A stretch of 44,374 nt of DNA from a bacterium BMS3Bbin10 (GTDB taxonomy: Bacteria > Pseudomonadota > Alphaproteobacteria > Rhizobiales > Methyloligellaceae), in assembly GCA_002897995.1 (NCBI GenBank), contig BDTT01000013.1, forward strand, positions 1 to 44,374. Reading direction: 5' to 3'. Every line of letters starts with the position of its first letter. The stretch's first letter is position 1. The notes under the pieces are model-generated. The model did no database searches, was not told the DNA's origin, and worked only from the letters and a program-made list of their open reading frames with translations. Below are positions 25,630 through 35,020 of this stretch, piece by piece. A program made the position numbers and the translations under genes.

Positions 25630-26616
25630 ATGACACTTACAGATCACGACAAACAGGCACTGGCCAGCGTGCTGACCGACGCCGAGTTTTCCGAATTACC
25701 GAATTTTCAGCGCGGAAAGGTCAGGGATTCCTACAATCTCCCCGATGGCCGCCGGATCATGATCGCCACTGACCGGCAATCTGCCTTCGACCAGGTGCTG
25801 GCCGCGGTTCCTTTCAAGGGACAGGTGCTGACGCAGACCGCGCGCTTCTGGTTCGATCAGACAGCCGATATCTGCCCCAATCATGTCATCGGCTATCCCG
25901 ACCCGAATGTCGTCGTTGCCAGGACACTCAAGATTCTCCCCATCGAGATGGTCGTCCGGGATTACATGACCGGATCGACCGAAACCAGTATCTGGCCGAT
26001 GTACAAACAGGGTGAGCGTGTGCTTTACGGCCTCCGCTTTCCCGAGGGTCTGGCGAAAAACCAGAAATTGCCGGAAACCATCATCACGCCGACCACAAAG
26101 GCGGAGGCCGGCGACCATGACGCTCCGACAACTGCGGCGGAAATTGTGGAGCAGGGGGTCCTCACTCAGGCGCAATGGGACGACGTCGCCGCGAAAAGCC
26201 TGGCCGTGTTCGCGCGCGGCCGCGAGATCGCCGCCGGTAACGGGCTTATCCTCGTCGATACGAAATTCGAATTCGGGCTCGATGAAACAGGAAAAATCAT
26301 TCTCGCGGATGAAATCCTGACGCCGGATTCGAGTCGTTACTGGAGCGCCGCCAGCTACAAGGCGCGGCTGGCGGCCGGTGAGGAACCTGAAAGTCTCGAC
26401 AAGGAATTTCTGCGTCTGTGGGTGCGCGGCCAGTGCGATCCGTATAAAGACCCGATCCCGGAAATTCCCCCCGAAACACTGATTGAATTTGCGCGCAAAT
26501 ATGTCGCCTTGTTCGAGACCGTGACCGGGCAGGAATTCGAATATTCCGATCCCGCGATTGCGGTGCGCGATCGTGTTCGGGCGGCTCTGGCGCGCGATTT
26601 TCCGGAATATTTCTAA
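25630..26616 (+). CDS. purC: Phosphoribosylaminoimidazole-succinocarboxamide synthase, long type
   Basis: Joins aspartate to CAIR in purine synthesis. It is 328 aa, longer than the common 240-residue bacterial PurC and similar to the yeast Ade1-like form. FQRGKVRDSYNLPDGRRIMIATDRQSAFDQVL carries the ATP- and substrate-binding N-terminus; VDTKFEFGLDETGKIILADEILTPDSSRYW is the SAICAR synthetase signature. Chosen start ATG 25630 has GAGG 6 bases upstream; TTG 25618 is less likely. After the stop there are about 250 bases without a recognisable gene before dodecin. Confidence 0.94.
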   Translation: MTLTDHDKQALASVLTDAEFSELPNFQRGKVRDSYNLPDGRRIMIATDRQSAFDQVLAAVPFKGQVLTQTARFWFDQTADICPNHVIGYPDPNVVVARTLKILPIEMVVRDYMTGSTETSIWPMYKQGERVLYGLRFPEGLAKNQKLPETIITPTTKAEAGDHDAPTTAAEIVEQGVLTQAQWDDVAAKSLAVFARGREIAAGNGLILVDTKFEFGLDETGKIILADEILTPDSSRYWSAASYKARLAAGEEPESLDKEFLRLWVRGQCDPYKDPIPEIPPETLIEFARKYVALFETVTGQEFEYSDPAIAVRDRVRAALARDFPEYF

Positions 26617-26871
26617 AAGGTTGGGCTCTGTCTTCCAGGCGCCGCATACCGGGAGGCATGGCGCTTTCAGGGAGAACGGAAACGGCGAGCCCGGAAAGGA
26701 CGGCGGCGTCGCGCTGGGCGCGTAGACTCCAGAAGAGTTCAGACGGCGCATGATTTTTTTGGCGACGCCATCTTGCCGGGGTTACGCCGCCTCCCCAATT
26801 GTTCTCTATTGCCTGTATCCCGGACACCCGGGTGCAGGTCACTGAGGCAACGCGTTCAAGGGGAAGTGTAA

Positions 26872-27075
26872 ATGTCAGTACACAAGACAATCGAGATTAG
26901 CGCCGAATCCAGCAAGGGCTGGTCGGAAGCGGCTGAGAATGTCGTGAAGGAGGCATCCAGGACCGTGAAGGATATCAAGTCGATCTGGGTCAAGGATCAG
27001 AGCGCAACCGTGAAGGACGGGGAAATCAAGTCCTATCGCATGAACTGCAAGGTCACGTTTGAGGTCAAATCTTAA
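26872..27075 (+). CDS. Dodecin family flavin-binding protein
   Basis: A 67-residue protein that in this family forms a hollow dodecamer binding riboflavin or FMN in the cytoplasm. HKTIEISAESSKGWSEAAENVVKEASRTVKDIKSIWVKDQSATVKDG matches the family, including the aromatic W in SIWV that stacks with flavin. ATG 26872 has AAGGGGAAG upstream. A strong terminator follows 30 bases after the stop. It is flanked by an unassigned 255 bp upstream gap and by ialB on the opposite strand. Confidence 0.93.
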   Translation: MSVHKTIEISAESSKGWSEAAENVVKEASRTVKDIKSIWVKDQSATVKDGEIKSYRMNCKVTFEVKS

Positions 27076-27105
27076 AGGGCTGGCCCCATTGGATTGGAAT
27101 TGTCG

Positions 27106-27148
27106 GCCGGCGCTGCGAGAGCGGCGCCGGCTTATTTTATCTGTTTTT
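27106..27148 (+). terminator. Rho-independent terminator after dodecin
   Basis: GCCGGCGCTGC (27106-27116) pairs with GCGGCGCCGGC (27121-27131) through an 11-base stem with one G-U pair and a GAGA tetraloop. TTATTTTATCTGTTTTTT follows. This serves the dodecin transcript. The last bases reach the ialB stop codon at 27149, so the hairpin also closes the convergent gene, although without a U-run on that strand. Confidence 0.9.
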
Positions 27149-27727
27149 TCATTTGGCTTTTGAAAGGGCCGTCAGGTGCTCAAAGCCCTTGGAGAATCCT
27201 TTGAGCGAAACCGGTATGGCGCGCCCCTCTTCCTTTGTCTCGACTATAATAAAAAGGGCGGTTGTGCCTTTCTTGAACTTGTCGAGAAGCGCGTCCTTCA
27301 CAATAATTTCCGAGATGCATCCCATCGGCCGGCAGCGAATGAAGGGCAACGGCTTGTCGCCAATGGGCTCTTTATCGATTCGCAGTCCCAGTCCAAAGGG
27401 GAGGAGAACGCCGAGCGGGGCCACGACGCGCATCACCCTGTCTCCTTTTGACGTTAACAGGAAAATGACCCTCAGGCCGACATTCGAGCGTTCTTCATCT
27501 ATGACGCTCTGCAGCAATGCGCATCGCTGCGTCCGCGCGCCGGGGGGCTTCCCGCAATCGATTTGCCAGTCACCGAAGGACTTCTTGGGTTTGGTCTTTG
27601 TCTGAGCGTGGGCCTGCGGCGCGGCGGATATCAAACCGCCAATGACTATTGTAACCAGAGCCAGGACAGCGGCGAGGCGCGGCACTGCGCGGATGATTGA
27701 TTTGATGCGGCTTGGTGAGTTTGTCAT
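27149..27727 (-). CDS. Invasion-associated locus B (IalB) family protein
   Basis: A 192-residue secreted protein of the IalB family, named after a Bartonella gene required for erythrocyte invasion but widespread in free-living alphaproteobacteria. A signal peptide (LAAVLALVTIVIGGLISAAPQAHA) is followed by the domain start FGDWQIDC, with further paired cysteines (RCALLQS; IRCRPMGCISEI) likely forming disulfides in the periplasm. ATG 27727 is chosen; TTG 27736 is possible. Its role here is unknown, and no pathogenicity is implied. It converges on dodecin and diverges from the cox block. Confidence 0.88.
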   Translation of the reverse strand: MTNSPSRIKSIIRAVPRLAAVLALVTIVIGGLISAAPQAHAQTKTKPKKSFGDWQIDCGKPPGARTQRCALLQSVIDEERSNVGLRVIFLLTSKGDRVMRVVAPLGVLLPFGLGLRIDKEPIGDKPLPFIRCRPMGCISEIIVKDALLDKFKKGTTALFIIVETKEEGRAIPVSLKGFSKGFEHLTALSKAK

Positions 27728-27867
27728 GGAGTGCAATCAACTGAGTCGCGGCGTGACGGGACTATAGCATCGCTGGTGGTTGAGAAAGTTAACCGGTGCG
27801 CCGCAAATGGTTCTCCGGCCAAGCCCGCATACTGCCTCTCGCGTATATTCTGGGCCAAATTTTGACT

Positions 27868-27972
27868 CTAGATCGCTTCATGTTTTGATGGAATCAAAAC
27901 CGCGATCTAACTTTTTGTATTCGCGTATCATTTTTCCGATAACCGGCTCCCGCTTATCGGTGATACGCACTA
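27868..27972 (-). repeat. 105-bp double-hairpin repeat, copy A
   Basis: In reverse orientation relative to copies B and C; 8 differences in 105 from copy B. It comprises two palindromes. The first has stems TGCGTATCA/TGATACGC(A) and CCGATAA/TTATCGG around an ACCGG-like loop; the second has TAGATCGC/GCGATCTA with inner GTTTTGAT/ATCAAAAC. The first resembles the GTGGAAACCGGTTTTCGG palindromes I recall from Hyphomicrobiales genomes. Confidence 0.95.
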
Positions 27973-28123
27973 GGTTGCAACGGGCGCCGTGCCGGGCCGC
28001 TGGCCGCGGGGCGGCGCCGGTTGAGCCTGTATATTTGACGCGGAACAAAAACCTCATATCAATCTTGCCAATCGCGATGCGCTCATGTTCATTCAGTTTC
28101 TGCGCCTTCATCCGCTGGCCCGG

Positions 28124-28165
28124 GCTGCAAATCTCTTAGAGTGTGCTGCAAATTTCTTAGAGTGT
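28124..28165. repeat. 21-bp tandem duplication upstream of coxB
   Basis: GCTGCAAAT-C/T-TCTTAGAGTGT occurs at 28124-28144 and 28145-28165 with one difference. It lies about 120 bases before the coxB start, in the likely promoter region. It may be a duplicated regulator site or simple slippage. Confidence 0.85.
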
Positions 28166-28220
28166 ATTGTATTGCAAGCTTCGGGGATGTTAAGAGCAGA
28201 GACCCTTGGGTGGGGAACAG

Positions 28221-28260
28221 TTCCTAACTAGGAATTAAAATACGTGCGGTTTCGCCGCAC
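28221..28260. promoter_or_regulatory. coxB leader: palindrome and short hairpin
   Basis: TTCCTA-AC-TAGGAA at 28221-28234 is a 14 bp near-perfect palindrome typical of an operator half-site pair. Ten bases on, GTGCGG-TTTCG-CCGCAC at 28244-28260 can form a 6 bp hairpin in the leader RNA, 28 bases before coxB. A GTG at 28244 is in frame with coxB but is part of this stem, so I do not use it as the start. Confidence 0.4.
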
Positions 28261-28288
28261 ATCGGGGATATCAATAGGAGCAAGGGGA

Positions 28289-29158
28289 ATGGCGAACGGA
28301 TTTTCCGGGGCTAGAATATTTGCGGCATTTTCTGCTTTGGCCTTATTTCTCTCAGCGACACCAGCCTTGGCTCAATTAGGCCAACCCAGAAACTGGCAAC
28401 TGGGATTTCAGGAAGCGGTTACGCCGATCGCGCGGCAAATTGGTGAATTTCATAATTTTTTGCTGATCCTGATTACGGCTGTTGCGCTCTTCGTTCTGGG
28501 GCTTTTGATCTATGTGGCGCTGCGCTTCAACGACAGAGCCAACCCGAAACCCTCCAAGACAACGCATCACACATTGCTCGAGGTCGCATGGACCATTATC
28601 CCCATTCTGATACTGGCGGCGATCTCCGTTCCCTCCTTCCGGCTGCTGTTCGCGCAATATGATTTTCCAAAAGCCGACGTGACCGTGAAAGCGATCGGCA
28701 ATCAGTGGTACTGGACCTACGAATATCCCGATAACGGAGATTTGACATTCGACGCGGTTATTCTCGAAGACGACGAATTGAAGCCCGGTCAGCCGCGGTT
28801 GCTCGCGACCGACAATGACGTCGTCGTGCCGGTCAACAAGAATATTCACATGCTGATTACGGCCTCGGACGTTATTCACAACTGGACCATTCCGGCCTTC
28901 GGCGTGAAAGTCGACGCCGTACCGGGGCGGATCATACGCACATGGTTCCGGGCCGAGAAAACAGGCGTTTTTTACGGACAATGCTCTGAGCTTTGCGGGC
29001 AGAAGCACGCATTCATGCCGATTGCGGTCCGCGTTGTGACAGATGCGGAGTATGCAAGCTGGCTCGAGAAGGCGAAGAAGGAATTTGCCTCCGCGCCTTC
29101 CGGAGAAGATGAGATGGCGTCAGAAAATTCCTCCCGGCTCGCGGAGTTGACGCGCTAA
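28289..29158 (+). CDS. coxB: Cytochrome c oxidase subunit II
   Basis: Accepts electrons from cytochrome c through the binuclear CuA centre. A signal peptide ends at ATPALAQ, two membrane helices follow (IGEFHNFLLILITAVALF and LLEVAWTIIPILILAA), then a periplasmic cupredoxin domain with GNQWYWTYEYP. All CuA ligands are present: H197, C232 and C236 in CSELCGQKH, H240 and M243. It is 289 aa from ATG 28289, which has AAGGGG upstream. It is the first gene of the cox operon; coxA follows after 82 bases. Confidence 0.96.
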   Translation: MANGFSGARIFAAFSALALFLSATPALAQLGQPRNWQLGFQEAVTPIARQIGEFHNFLLILITAVALFVLGLLIYVALRFNDRANPKPSKTTHHTLLEVAWTIIPILILAAISVPSFRLLFAQYDFPKADVTVKAIGNQWYWTYEYPDNGDLTFDAVILEDDELKPGQPRLLATDNDVVVPVNKNIHMLITASDVIHNWTIPAFGVKVDAVPGRIIRTWFRAEKTGVFYGQCSELCGQKHAFMPIAVRVVTDAEYASWLEKAKKEFASAPSGEDEMASENSSRLAELTR

Positions 29159-29237
29159 CGCTGGCAGCCGGCGGGAAACTTTTGAATTCAAGGGGCTCGA
29201 AGGCAAGGCGGTCGGGCTGTAATGACGAGGAAAATGA

Positions 29238-30836
<1,599 letters not shown>

Positions 30837-30887
30837 GGCCAGGCAGCCGGACGGTATTGTGCCAACTGACAGCGTGGACAACATGCA

Positions 30888-31838
30888 ATGAGTGATACGG
30901 GTCTGGATATCTCCCGGTCGGGATTTGACGCATCGCCGGCAGTCGGCGCGGGCGGGGTCGGCGATTACCTTGCGCTGATGAAGCCGCGCGTCATGTCCCT
31001 GGTTGTCTTCACCGGGTTTGTCGGTCTGGTGGCCGCGCCAGGCGCCATGCATCCGGTGCTGGCTTTGGCCGCGCTTATCTGCATTGCTGTGGGCGCCGGC
31101 GCGGCCGGGGCACTGAACATGTGGTATGACGCCGACATCGACGCCAAGATGCAGCGTACCGCGGGCCGGCCGATTCCGCGCGGGAGGATATCCCCCGATG
31201 AAGCACTCACTTTCGGCGCCATTCTCAGCGTTGGGTCGGTTGTTTGCATGGGGTTGCTGGTCAACTGGCTCGCCGCCGCTCTGCTGGCCCTGACCATCGG
31301 ATTTTACCTCTTTGTGTATACGATGTGGCTCAAGCGCCGCACGCCGCAGAACATCGTAATCGGTGGTGTGGCCGGAGCATTGCCGCCGATGATCGGCTGG
31401 GCGGCGGCCTCCGGGACGGTGAGCCTGGAGGGCTTTGTCCTGTTTCTCATCATCTTCCTGTGGACGCCGCCGCATTTCTGGGCGCTGGCGCTGAACCGGG
31501 CGCGGGACTATGAGCGCGTTGGGGTGCCGATGCTTCCGGTCGTTGCGGGCGCCGATGCGACCCGGCGGCAAATCCTCATCTACTCCGTGCTGCTTGCGCC
31601 GGTTGGGCTTTCGCCGGCCTTCATCGGCCTTGGCGGGACGCTCTATGCGATAACCTCCGGCCTGCTTGGCGCACTGTTTGTGGCGCTTGCCTGCATTGTT
31701 TACACGCGGCGGGAAGGCAAGGCGGGCGAGCGCGCCGCACAGCGGCTCTTCAGCTTTTCGATTTTGTATCTTCTGCTTCTGTTCGCCGTTTTGCTGATCG
31801 AGCATGCCTTTGGGGGGCTATTGGCGTGGACGGCATGA
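30888..31838 (+). CDS. ctaB: Protoheme IX farnesyltransferase (heme O synthase)
   Basis: Adds the farnesyl group to heme b, giving heme O, the precursor of heme a in the oxidase. It is 316 aa, a UbiA-superfamily membrane protein. The prenyl-diphosphate motif [23 protein letters not shown] and the second motif [17 protein letters not shown] are clear, along with [11 protein letters not shown]. It follows coxA by 51 bases, and its TGA overlaps the ATG of the small coxF gene (ATGA at 31835-31838), indicating translational coupling. Confidence 0.97.
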   Translation: MSDTGLDISRSGFDASPAVGAGGVGDYLALMKPRVMSLVVFTGFVGLVAAPGAMHPVLALAALICIAVGAGAAGALNMWYDADIDAKMQRTAGRPIPRGRISPDEALTFGAILSVGSVVCMGLLVNWLAAALLALTIGFYLFVYTMWLKRRTPQNIVIGGVAGALPPMIGWAAASGTVSLEGFVLFLIIFLWTPPHFWALALNRARDYERVGVPMLPVVAGADATRRQILIYSVLLAPVGLSPAFIGLGGTLYAITSGLLGALFVALACIVYTRREGKAGERAAQRLFSFSILYLLLLFAVLLIEHAFGGLLAWTA

Positions 31839-31978
31839 TACAGCTCACCGAGGAGCAGAAAAAACGCCGCAGGTCGCGCTCGATCGCCATTGCGTGGGCT
31901 TTGGTGGCGATGGCGGTCATGTTTTTTGTCGTCACCATTGTGCGTCTCGGCGCCAATGTGGTGAACCGGCCTTTTTAG
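31835..31978 (+). CDS. coxF: CoxF-like small membrane protein
   Basis: A 47-residue protein easily missed by length cut-offs. A charged N-terminus ([12 protein letters not shown]) is followed by one membrane helix ([23 protein letters not shown]) and the tail ANVVNRPF. This matches my recollection of the CoxF proteins between ctaB and ctaG in alphaproteobacterial cox operons, of uncertain function in oxidase assembly. Start ATG 31835 overlaps the ctaB stop by four bases, which supports translation. ctaG begins 21 bases later. Confidence 0.85.
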   Translation: MIQLTEEQKKRRRSRSIAIAWALVAMAVMFFVVTIVRLGANVVNRPF

Positions 31979-31999
31979 GCCACGGGAAAGAGATGAACG

Positions 32000-32605
32000 A
32001 TGACGAATAAGACGCAAACGTCGCGAAACCGGTCACAGCGCAGCAATCTCAAGGTCGCTTTGTCCATGGCGGGCCTTGCGGCGGGTATGGTCGGCCTGTC
32101 TTATGCCGCGGTGCCGCTTTATCAGCTGTTTTGCCAGGTCACCGGATATGGCGGGACGACCCAGCGCGCCGAACAGGCGCCGGATACAGTGCTCGACCGC
32201 ACAATCACGGTGCGGTTCGATGCCAATGTGGGCCGTGGCATGGACTGGAACTTCCGTCCCGTTCAGCGCAAACAGGTTCTGAAGATCGGCGAATCCTCAC
32301 TCGCCTTTTACGAGGCGAAGAACATCTCGAAGAGGAAACTCACCGGAACGGCGACCTTCAACGTGTCGCCGCAGGCGGCCGGGAGTTATTTCAGCAAGAT
32401 CGAATGTTTCTGCTTTACCGAGCAGACCCTGGAGCCGGGCCAGCTGGTGGATATGCCGCTGACGTTTTTCGTCGACCCGGACATCATGAACGATCCGCAG
32501 GCCCGGAATATTCGCGTGATTACACTGTCCTATACATTCTTTCCCGTGAAGGGGAGTGCGGAGGCGGCCACCGGCGAGGGCACGCCGAAGCGTGACGGGA
32601 CATGA
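32000..32605 (+). CDS. ctaG: Cytochrome c oxidase assembly protein CtaG/Cox11
   Basis: A membrane-anchored copper chaperone that delivers copper to the CuB site of CoxA. It is 201 aa: a short cytoplasmic N-terminus, one helix (LSMAGLAAGMVGLSYAAVPLYQLFC), and a periplasmic beta domain with the copper-binding CFCF in KIECFCFTEQ, followed by DMPLTFFVDPDI and ITLSYTFFPV. The start is ATG 32000. It ends 5 bases before copy B of the 105 bp repeat, which separates it from coxC. Confidence 0.96.
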   Translation: MTNKTQTSRNRSQRSNLKVALSMAGLAAGMVGLSYAAVPLYQLFCQVTGYGGTTQRAEQAPDTVLDRTITVRFDANVGRGMDWNFRPVQRKQVLKIGESSLAFYEAKNISKRKLTGTATFNVSPQAAGSYFSKIECFCFTEQTLEPGQLVDMPLTFFVDPDIMNDPQARNIRVITLSYTFFPVKGSAEAATGEGTPKRDGT

Positions 32606-32610
32606 CACGC

Positions 32611-32715
32611 TAGTGCGTATCACCGATAAGTGGAAACCGGTTATCGGACAAATGATACGCATAAACAAAAGGTTAGATCGCGGTTTTGATTCCATCAAAA
32701 CATGAAGCGATCTAG
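32611..32715 (+). repeat. 105-bp double-hairpin repeat, copy B
   Basis: Begins TAGTGCGTATCACCGATAAG and ends AAGCGATCTAG. It is located between ctaG and coxC, inside the cox operon, so it would be transcribed. The two hairpins are as described for copy A. It differs from copy C at 5 of 105 positions and has the same orientation; most differences fall in loops or between the hairpins. Confidence 0.97.
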
Positions 32716-32796
32716 AGACCTGTAATTGAGGACATGTGGCCCGCGGGACCGGGCCGGTAAAGACAAACGCCCCTTGGGGGGATAAGGAGCGATCAC

Positions 32797-33663
32797 ATGG
32801 CCAAAGCGCGCGCCAACGAACATGATTATCATCTGGTCGACCCAAGTCCATGGCCGATCATTGGCAGCATCTCCGCCTTTGTGGCGGCCATCGGCCTCAT
32901 TATCTGGATGAGGTCCATGGGTGACGGTGAAGGGCTATTCGGACTTTATGGCCCATGGGTCTTCGGCATCGGAATGATCAGTATCGCCGGCACCATGTTC
33001 GTCTGGTGGCGCGATGTCATCAATGAAGCGGAGCACCAGGGCCATCACAAGCCGGTGGTGCAACTGCATTTGCGCTACGGAATGATTTTGTTCATCGCTT
33101 CGGAAGTGATGTTTTTCGTTGTCTGGTTCTGGGGCTATTTCGACGCGGCGCTTTTTCCCGACGAAGCGGTGCAGTTCGCCCGCACGGAATTCACCGGGGG
33201 GCAATGGCCGCCAAAGGGCGTCGAGACCTTTGATCCCTGGGACATCCCGCTTGTTAACACGCTCATTCTTCTGACCTCCGGCACGACCGTCACCTGGGCC
33301 CATTATGCGCTTTTGAATGACGACCGGCGCGGGCTGATCCTCGGTCTGGTATGCACAATCGTCCTCGGTATTACGTTTACGGCCTTGCAGGTATACGAAT
33401 ACGCCCAGGCCACGTTCCCCTTCTCCGGCAGCATCTATGGATCAACCTTCTTCATGGCGACCGGGTTTCACGGCGCGCATGTGATTATCGGAACCATATT
33501 CCTGACTGTCATCCTGTTGCGGGCGCTCGCCGGACACTTCACCGCCAAGCAGCATTTCGGTTTCGAAGCGGCGGCCTGGTATTGGCATTTCGTCGACGTG
33601 GTGTGGCTGTTCCTGTTCGCCAGCATCTATGTCTGGGGAGCGGGCACACCGGCGGTGCATTAG
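32797..33663 (+). CDS. coxC: Cytochrome c oxidase subunit III
   Basis: The seven-helix membrane subunit that stabilises CoxA and supports proton uptake. It is 288 aa. HDYHLVDPSPWPIIGSISAF, LRYGMILFIASEVMFFVVWFWGYF (with the conserved glutamate), TSGTTVTWAHYAL, and WYWHFVDVVWLFLF are family landmarks. ATG 32797 has AAGGAG upstream. The stop codon TAG at 33661-33663 is the first three bases of repeat copy C, and copy B lies 81 bases upstream, so the gene is bracketed by direct repeats. Confidence 0.97.
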   Translation: MAKARANEHDYHLVDPSPWPIIGSISAFVAAIGLIIWMRSMGDGEGLFGLYGPWVFGIGMISIAGTMFVWWRDVINEAEHQGHHKPVVQLHLRYGMILFIASEVMFFVVWFWGYFDAALFPDEAVQFARTEFTGGQWPPKGVETFDPWDIPLVNTLILLTSGTTVTWAHYALLNDDRRGLILGLVCTIVLGITFTALQVYEYAQATFPFSGSIYGSTFFMATGFHGAHVIIGTIFLTVILLRALAGHFTAKQHFGFEAAAWYWHFVDVVWLFLFASIYVWGAGTPAVH

Positions 33664-33765
33664 TGCGTATCACCGATAAGTGGGAACCGGTTATCGGACA
33701 AATGATACGCATAAACAAAGAGCTGGATCGCGGTTTTGATTCCATCAAAACATGAAGCGATCTAG
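33661..33765 (+). repeat. 105-bp double-hairpin repeat, copy C
   Basis: Same orientation as copy B, 1050 bp downstream, 100 of 105 positions identical. Its first three bases form the coxC stop codon. Changes in the second stem (GGATCGC against GCGATCTA) keep pairing through a G-U pair. It lies between coxC and the DUF983 gene. Confidence 0.97.
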
Positions 33766-33846
33766 CACGCCCGGGCAGGCGCCTGATCCGTTCGCCATTG
33801 GGGTCCGGTCCGGTTCCGCCTGGATGAGTTTCACAGCGGAGGCCCG

Positions 33847-34248
33847 ATGCCGGCCCGCAAGAAATATTCGCCGCCATCGCCTTTCATGGCAGGTCTGAAG
33901 TCGCGTTGTCCGCGCTGCGGCCGGGGGCGGCTCTTTTCAGGCTATTTGACGATTGCCCCGCGCTGCCGGGTCTGCAAACTGAACTTCGGGTTCGCCGACA
34001 GCGGCGACGGGCCGGCGGTTTTCATCGTCCTGATCGCGGGATTTTTCATTGTGGTGGCGGTCCTCATTGTCGAAGTTCGCTACCAGCCGCCATACTGGGT
34101 GCATGCCGCACTTTGGCTGCCGCTAACGGGCATTTTGAGCTTGGGGGCTGCTCAGGCCGGTCAAGGCGATGCTGGTGGCGCTCCAATACCGGCACAATGC
34201 CCAAGAGGGCCGGTTGGACAGGCATTAGGACAAGAATTTGAAACGTGA
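33847..34248 (+). CDS. DUF983 family protein, frameshifted near the C-terminus
   Basis: A small zinc-ribbon membrane protein of the cox operon with unknown function. SRCPRCGRGRLFSGYLTIAPRCRVCKL carries four cysteines, followed by two membrane helices. As it reads, the frame runs 133 aa and ends GQALGQEFET. If one G is removed from the G5 run at 34143-34147 the frame becomes LGLLRPVKAMLVALQYRHN...EGRLDRH and stops at 34226-34228, which is the expected DUF983 C-terminus. So either the gene has a +1 frameshift or the base is a sequencing error. ATG 33847 has a clear GGAGG. surf1 begins 9 bases after the restored stop. Confidence 0.85.
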   Translation: MPARKKYSPPSPFMAGLKSRCPRCGRGRLFSGYLTIAPRCRVCKLNFGFADSGDGPAVFIVLIAGFFIVVAVLIVEVRYQPPYWVHAALWLPLTGILSLGAAQAGQGDAGGAPIPAQCPRGPVGQALGQEFET

Positions 34249-34966
34249 CCTGATGTGGCTGAGTGCGCTGGTGGTGGCGGTTTTCGGCGTTCTCGCCGGG
34301 CTGGGATTCTGGCAGCTTCAGCGTTTTACGTTTAAGCAGGGCCTTATTGAGCGCATTGAGGCGCGAACCCGCGCCGCGCCGCTCTCATTGGCGCAGGCCA
34401 TCGAGCAGTGGGAGAACACCAGGGACATTGAGTATTTGCGCGTGCGCCTTGAAGGGCGTTTTCAGCATGCCAATGAGCGTCACTATTTTACGGTCATAAA
34501 GGACATGCCCGGCTGGCGTGTGATTACGCCGCTTGCAACGCCCTCCGGGCGGATCGTCATGACCGATCGCGGTTTTGTGCCCGATGGCCTTAAACCACCC
34601 GAGGCCCGTGCCGCCGGGCAGAGCGAGGGATTGCAAATCGTGACCGGACTTGCGCGTGCGCCCGGCATACAGAACCTGTTCGTGCCCGACAATTCACCTG
34701 AGAAGAATACATGGTTCTGGCGCGATCTTGAGGGCATGGCCTCATCCACCCTGTCCGCTGCTGAAATCGAACGGCTGGCGCCCTTCTTCGTGGAGCTGGA
34801 TGCGACACCCGTTCCGGGCGGCTGGCCGAAAGGCGGAGTCACACGCCTTGAGCTGCCCAACAAACATCTGCAATACGCAGTGACCTGGTTCGGTCTGGCC
34901 GGTACCCTGCTGGCTGTCTTCGCCGTCTATCTGCGTGGGCGTTTTCGGCGCCGTCCGTTCACCTAA
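34238..34966 (+). CDS. SURF1 family cytochrome oxidase biogenesis protein
   Basis: An inner-membrane protein that helps insert heme a into CoxA. It is 242 aa, with a helix at each end (LSALVVAVFGVLAGLGFWQLQR and WFGLAGTLLAVFAVYLRGR). The periplasmic part carries YFTVIKDMPGWRVITPLATPSGRIVMTDRGFVP, typical of SURF1. The start is probably TTG 34238, which has AGGA 7 bases upstream; ATG 34253 is an alternative. With the extra G in DUF983 its start lies within the misread frame; without it the spacing is a normal 9 bases. Confidence 0.93.
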   Translation: MKRDLMWLSALVVAVFGVLAGLGFWQLQRFTFKQGLIERIEARTRAAPLSLAQAIEQWENTRDIEYLRVRLEGRFQHANERHYFTVIKDMPGWRVITPLATPSGRIVMTDRGFVPDGLKPPEARAAGQSEGLQIVTGLARAPGIQNLFVPDNSPEKNTWFWRDLEGMASSTLSAAEIERLAPFFVELDATPVPGGWPKGGVTRLELPNKHLQYAVTWFGLAGTLLAVFAVYLRGRFRRRPFT

Positions 34967-35020
34967 ATCCCACAGAACCGCTTGCGGGGCCACAGGTTCG
35001 CATTTACCGTGCGCGCCGGG

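Larger units (their letters stand above)
27728..28288. other. Intergenic region between ialB and coxB (561 bp)
   Basis: No protein gene is supported here. It contains copy A of the 105 bp double-hairpin repeat (27868-27972), a GC-rich stretch with no recognisable signal (about 27973-28060), a 21 bp tandem duplication (28124-28165), and near coxB a 14 bp palindrome and a small hairpin. Two divergent promoters, for ialB and the cox operon, must lie in it. I could not place confident -35/-10 boxes. Confidence 0.7.

Noticed and set aside
26617-26871. Possible small gene between purC and dodecin
   Set aside because: Frames in either strand are short, lack a convincing start and do not resemble a known family; I see no gene, only a probable dodecin promoter region.
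28010-28111. Possible gene remnant in the ialB-coxB gap (frame reading FLFRVKYTGSTG on the minus strand)
   Set aside because: No recognisable similarity, no Shine-Dalgarno and partly overlapping the 105 bp repeat.
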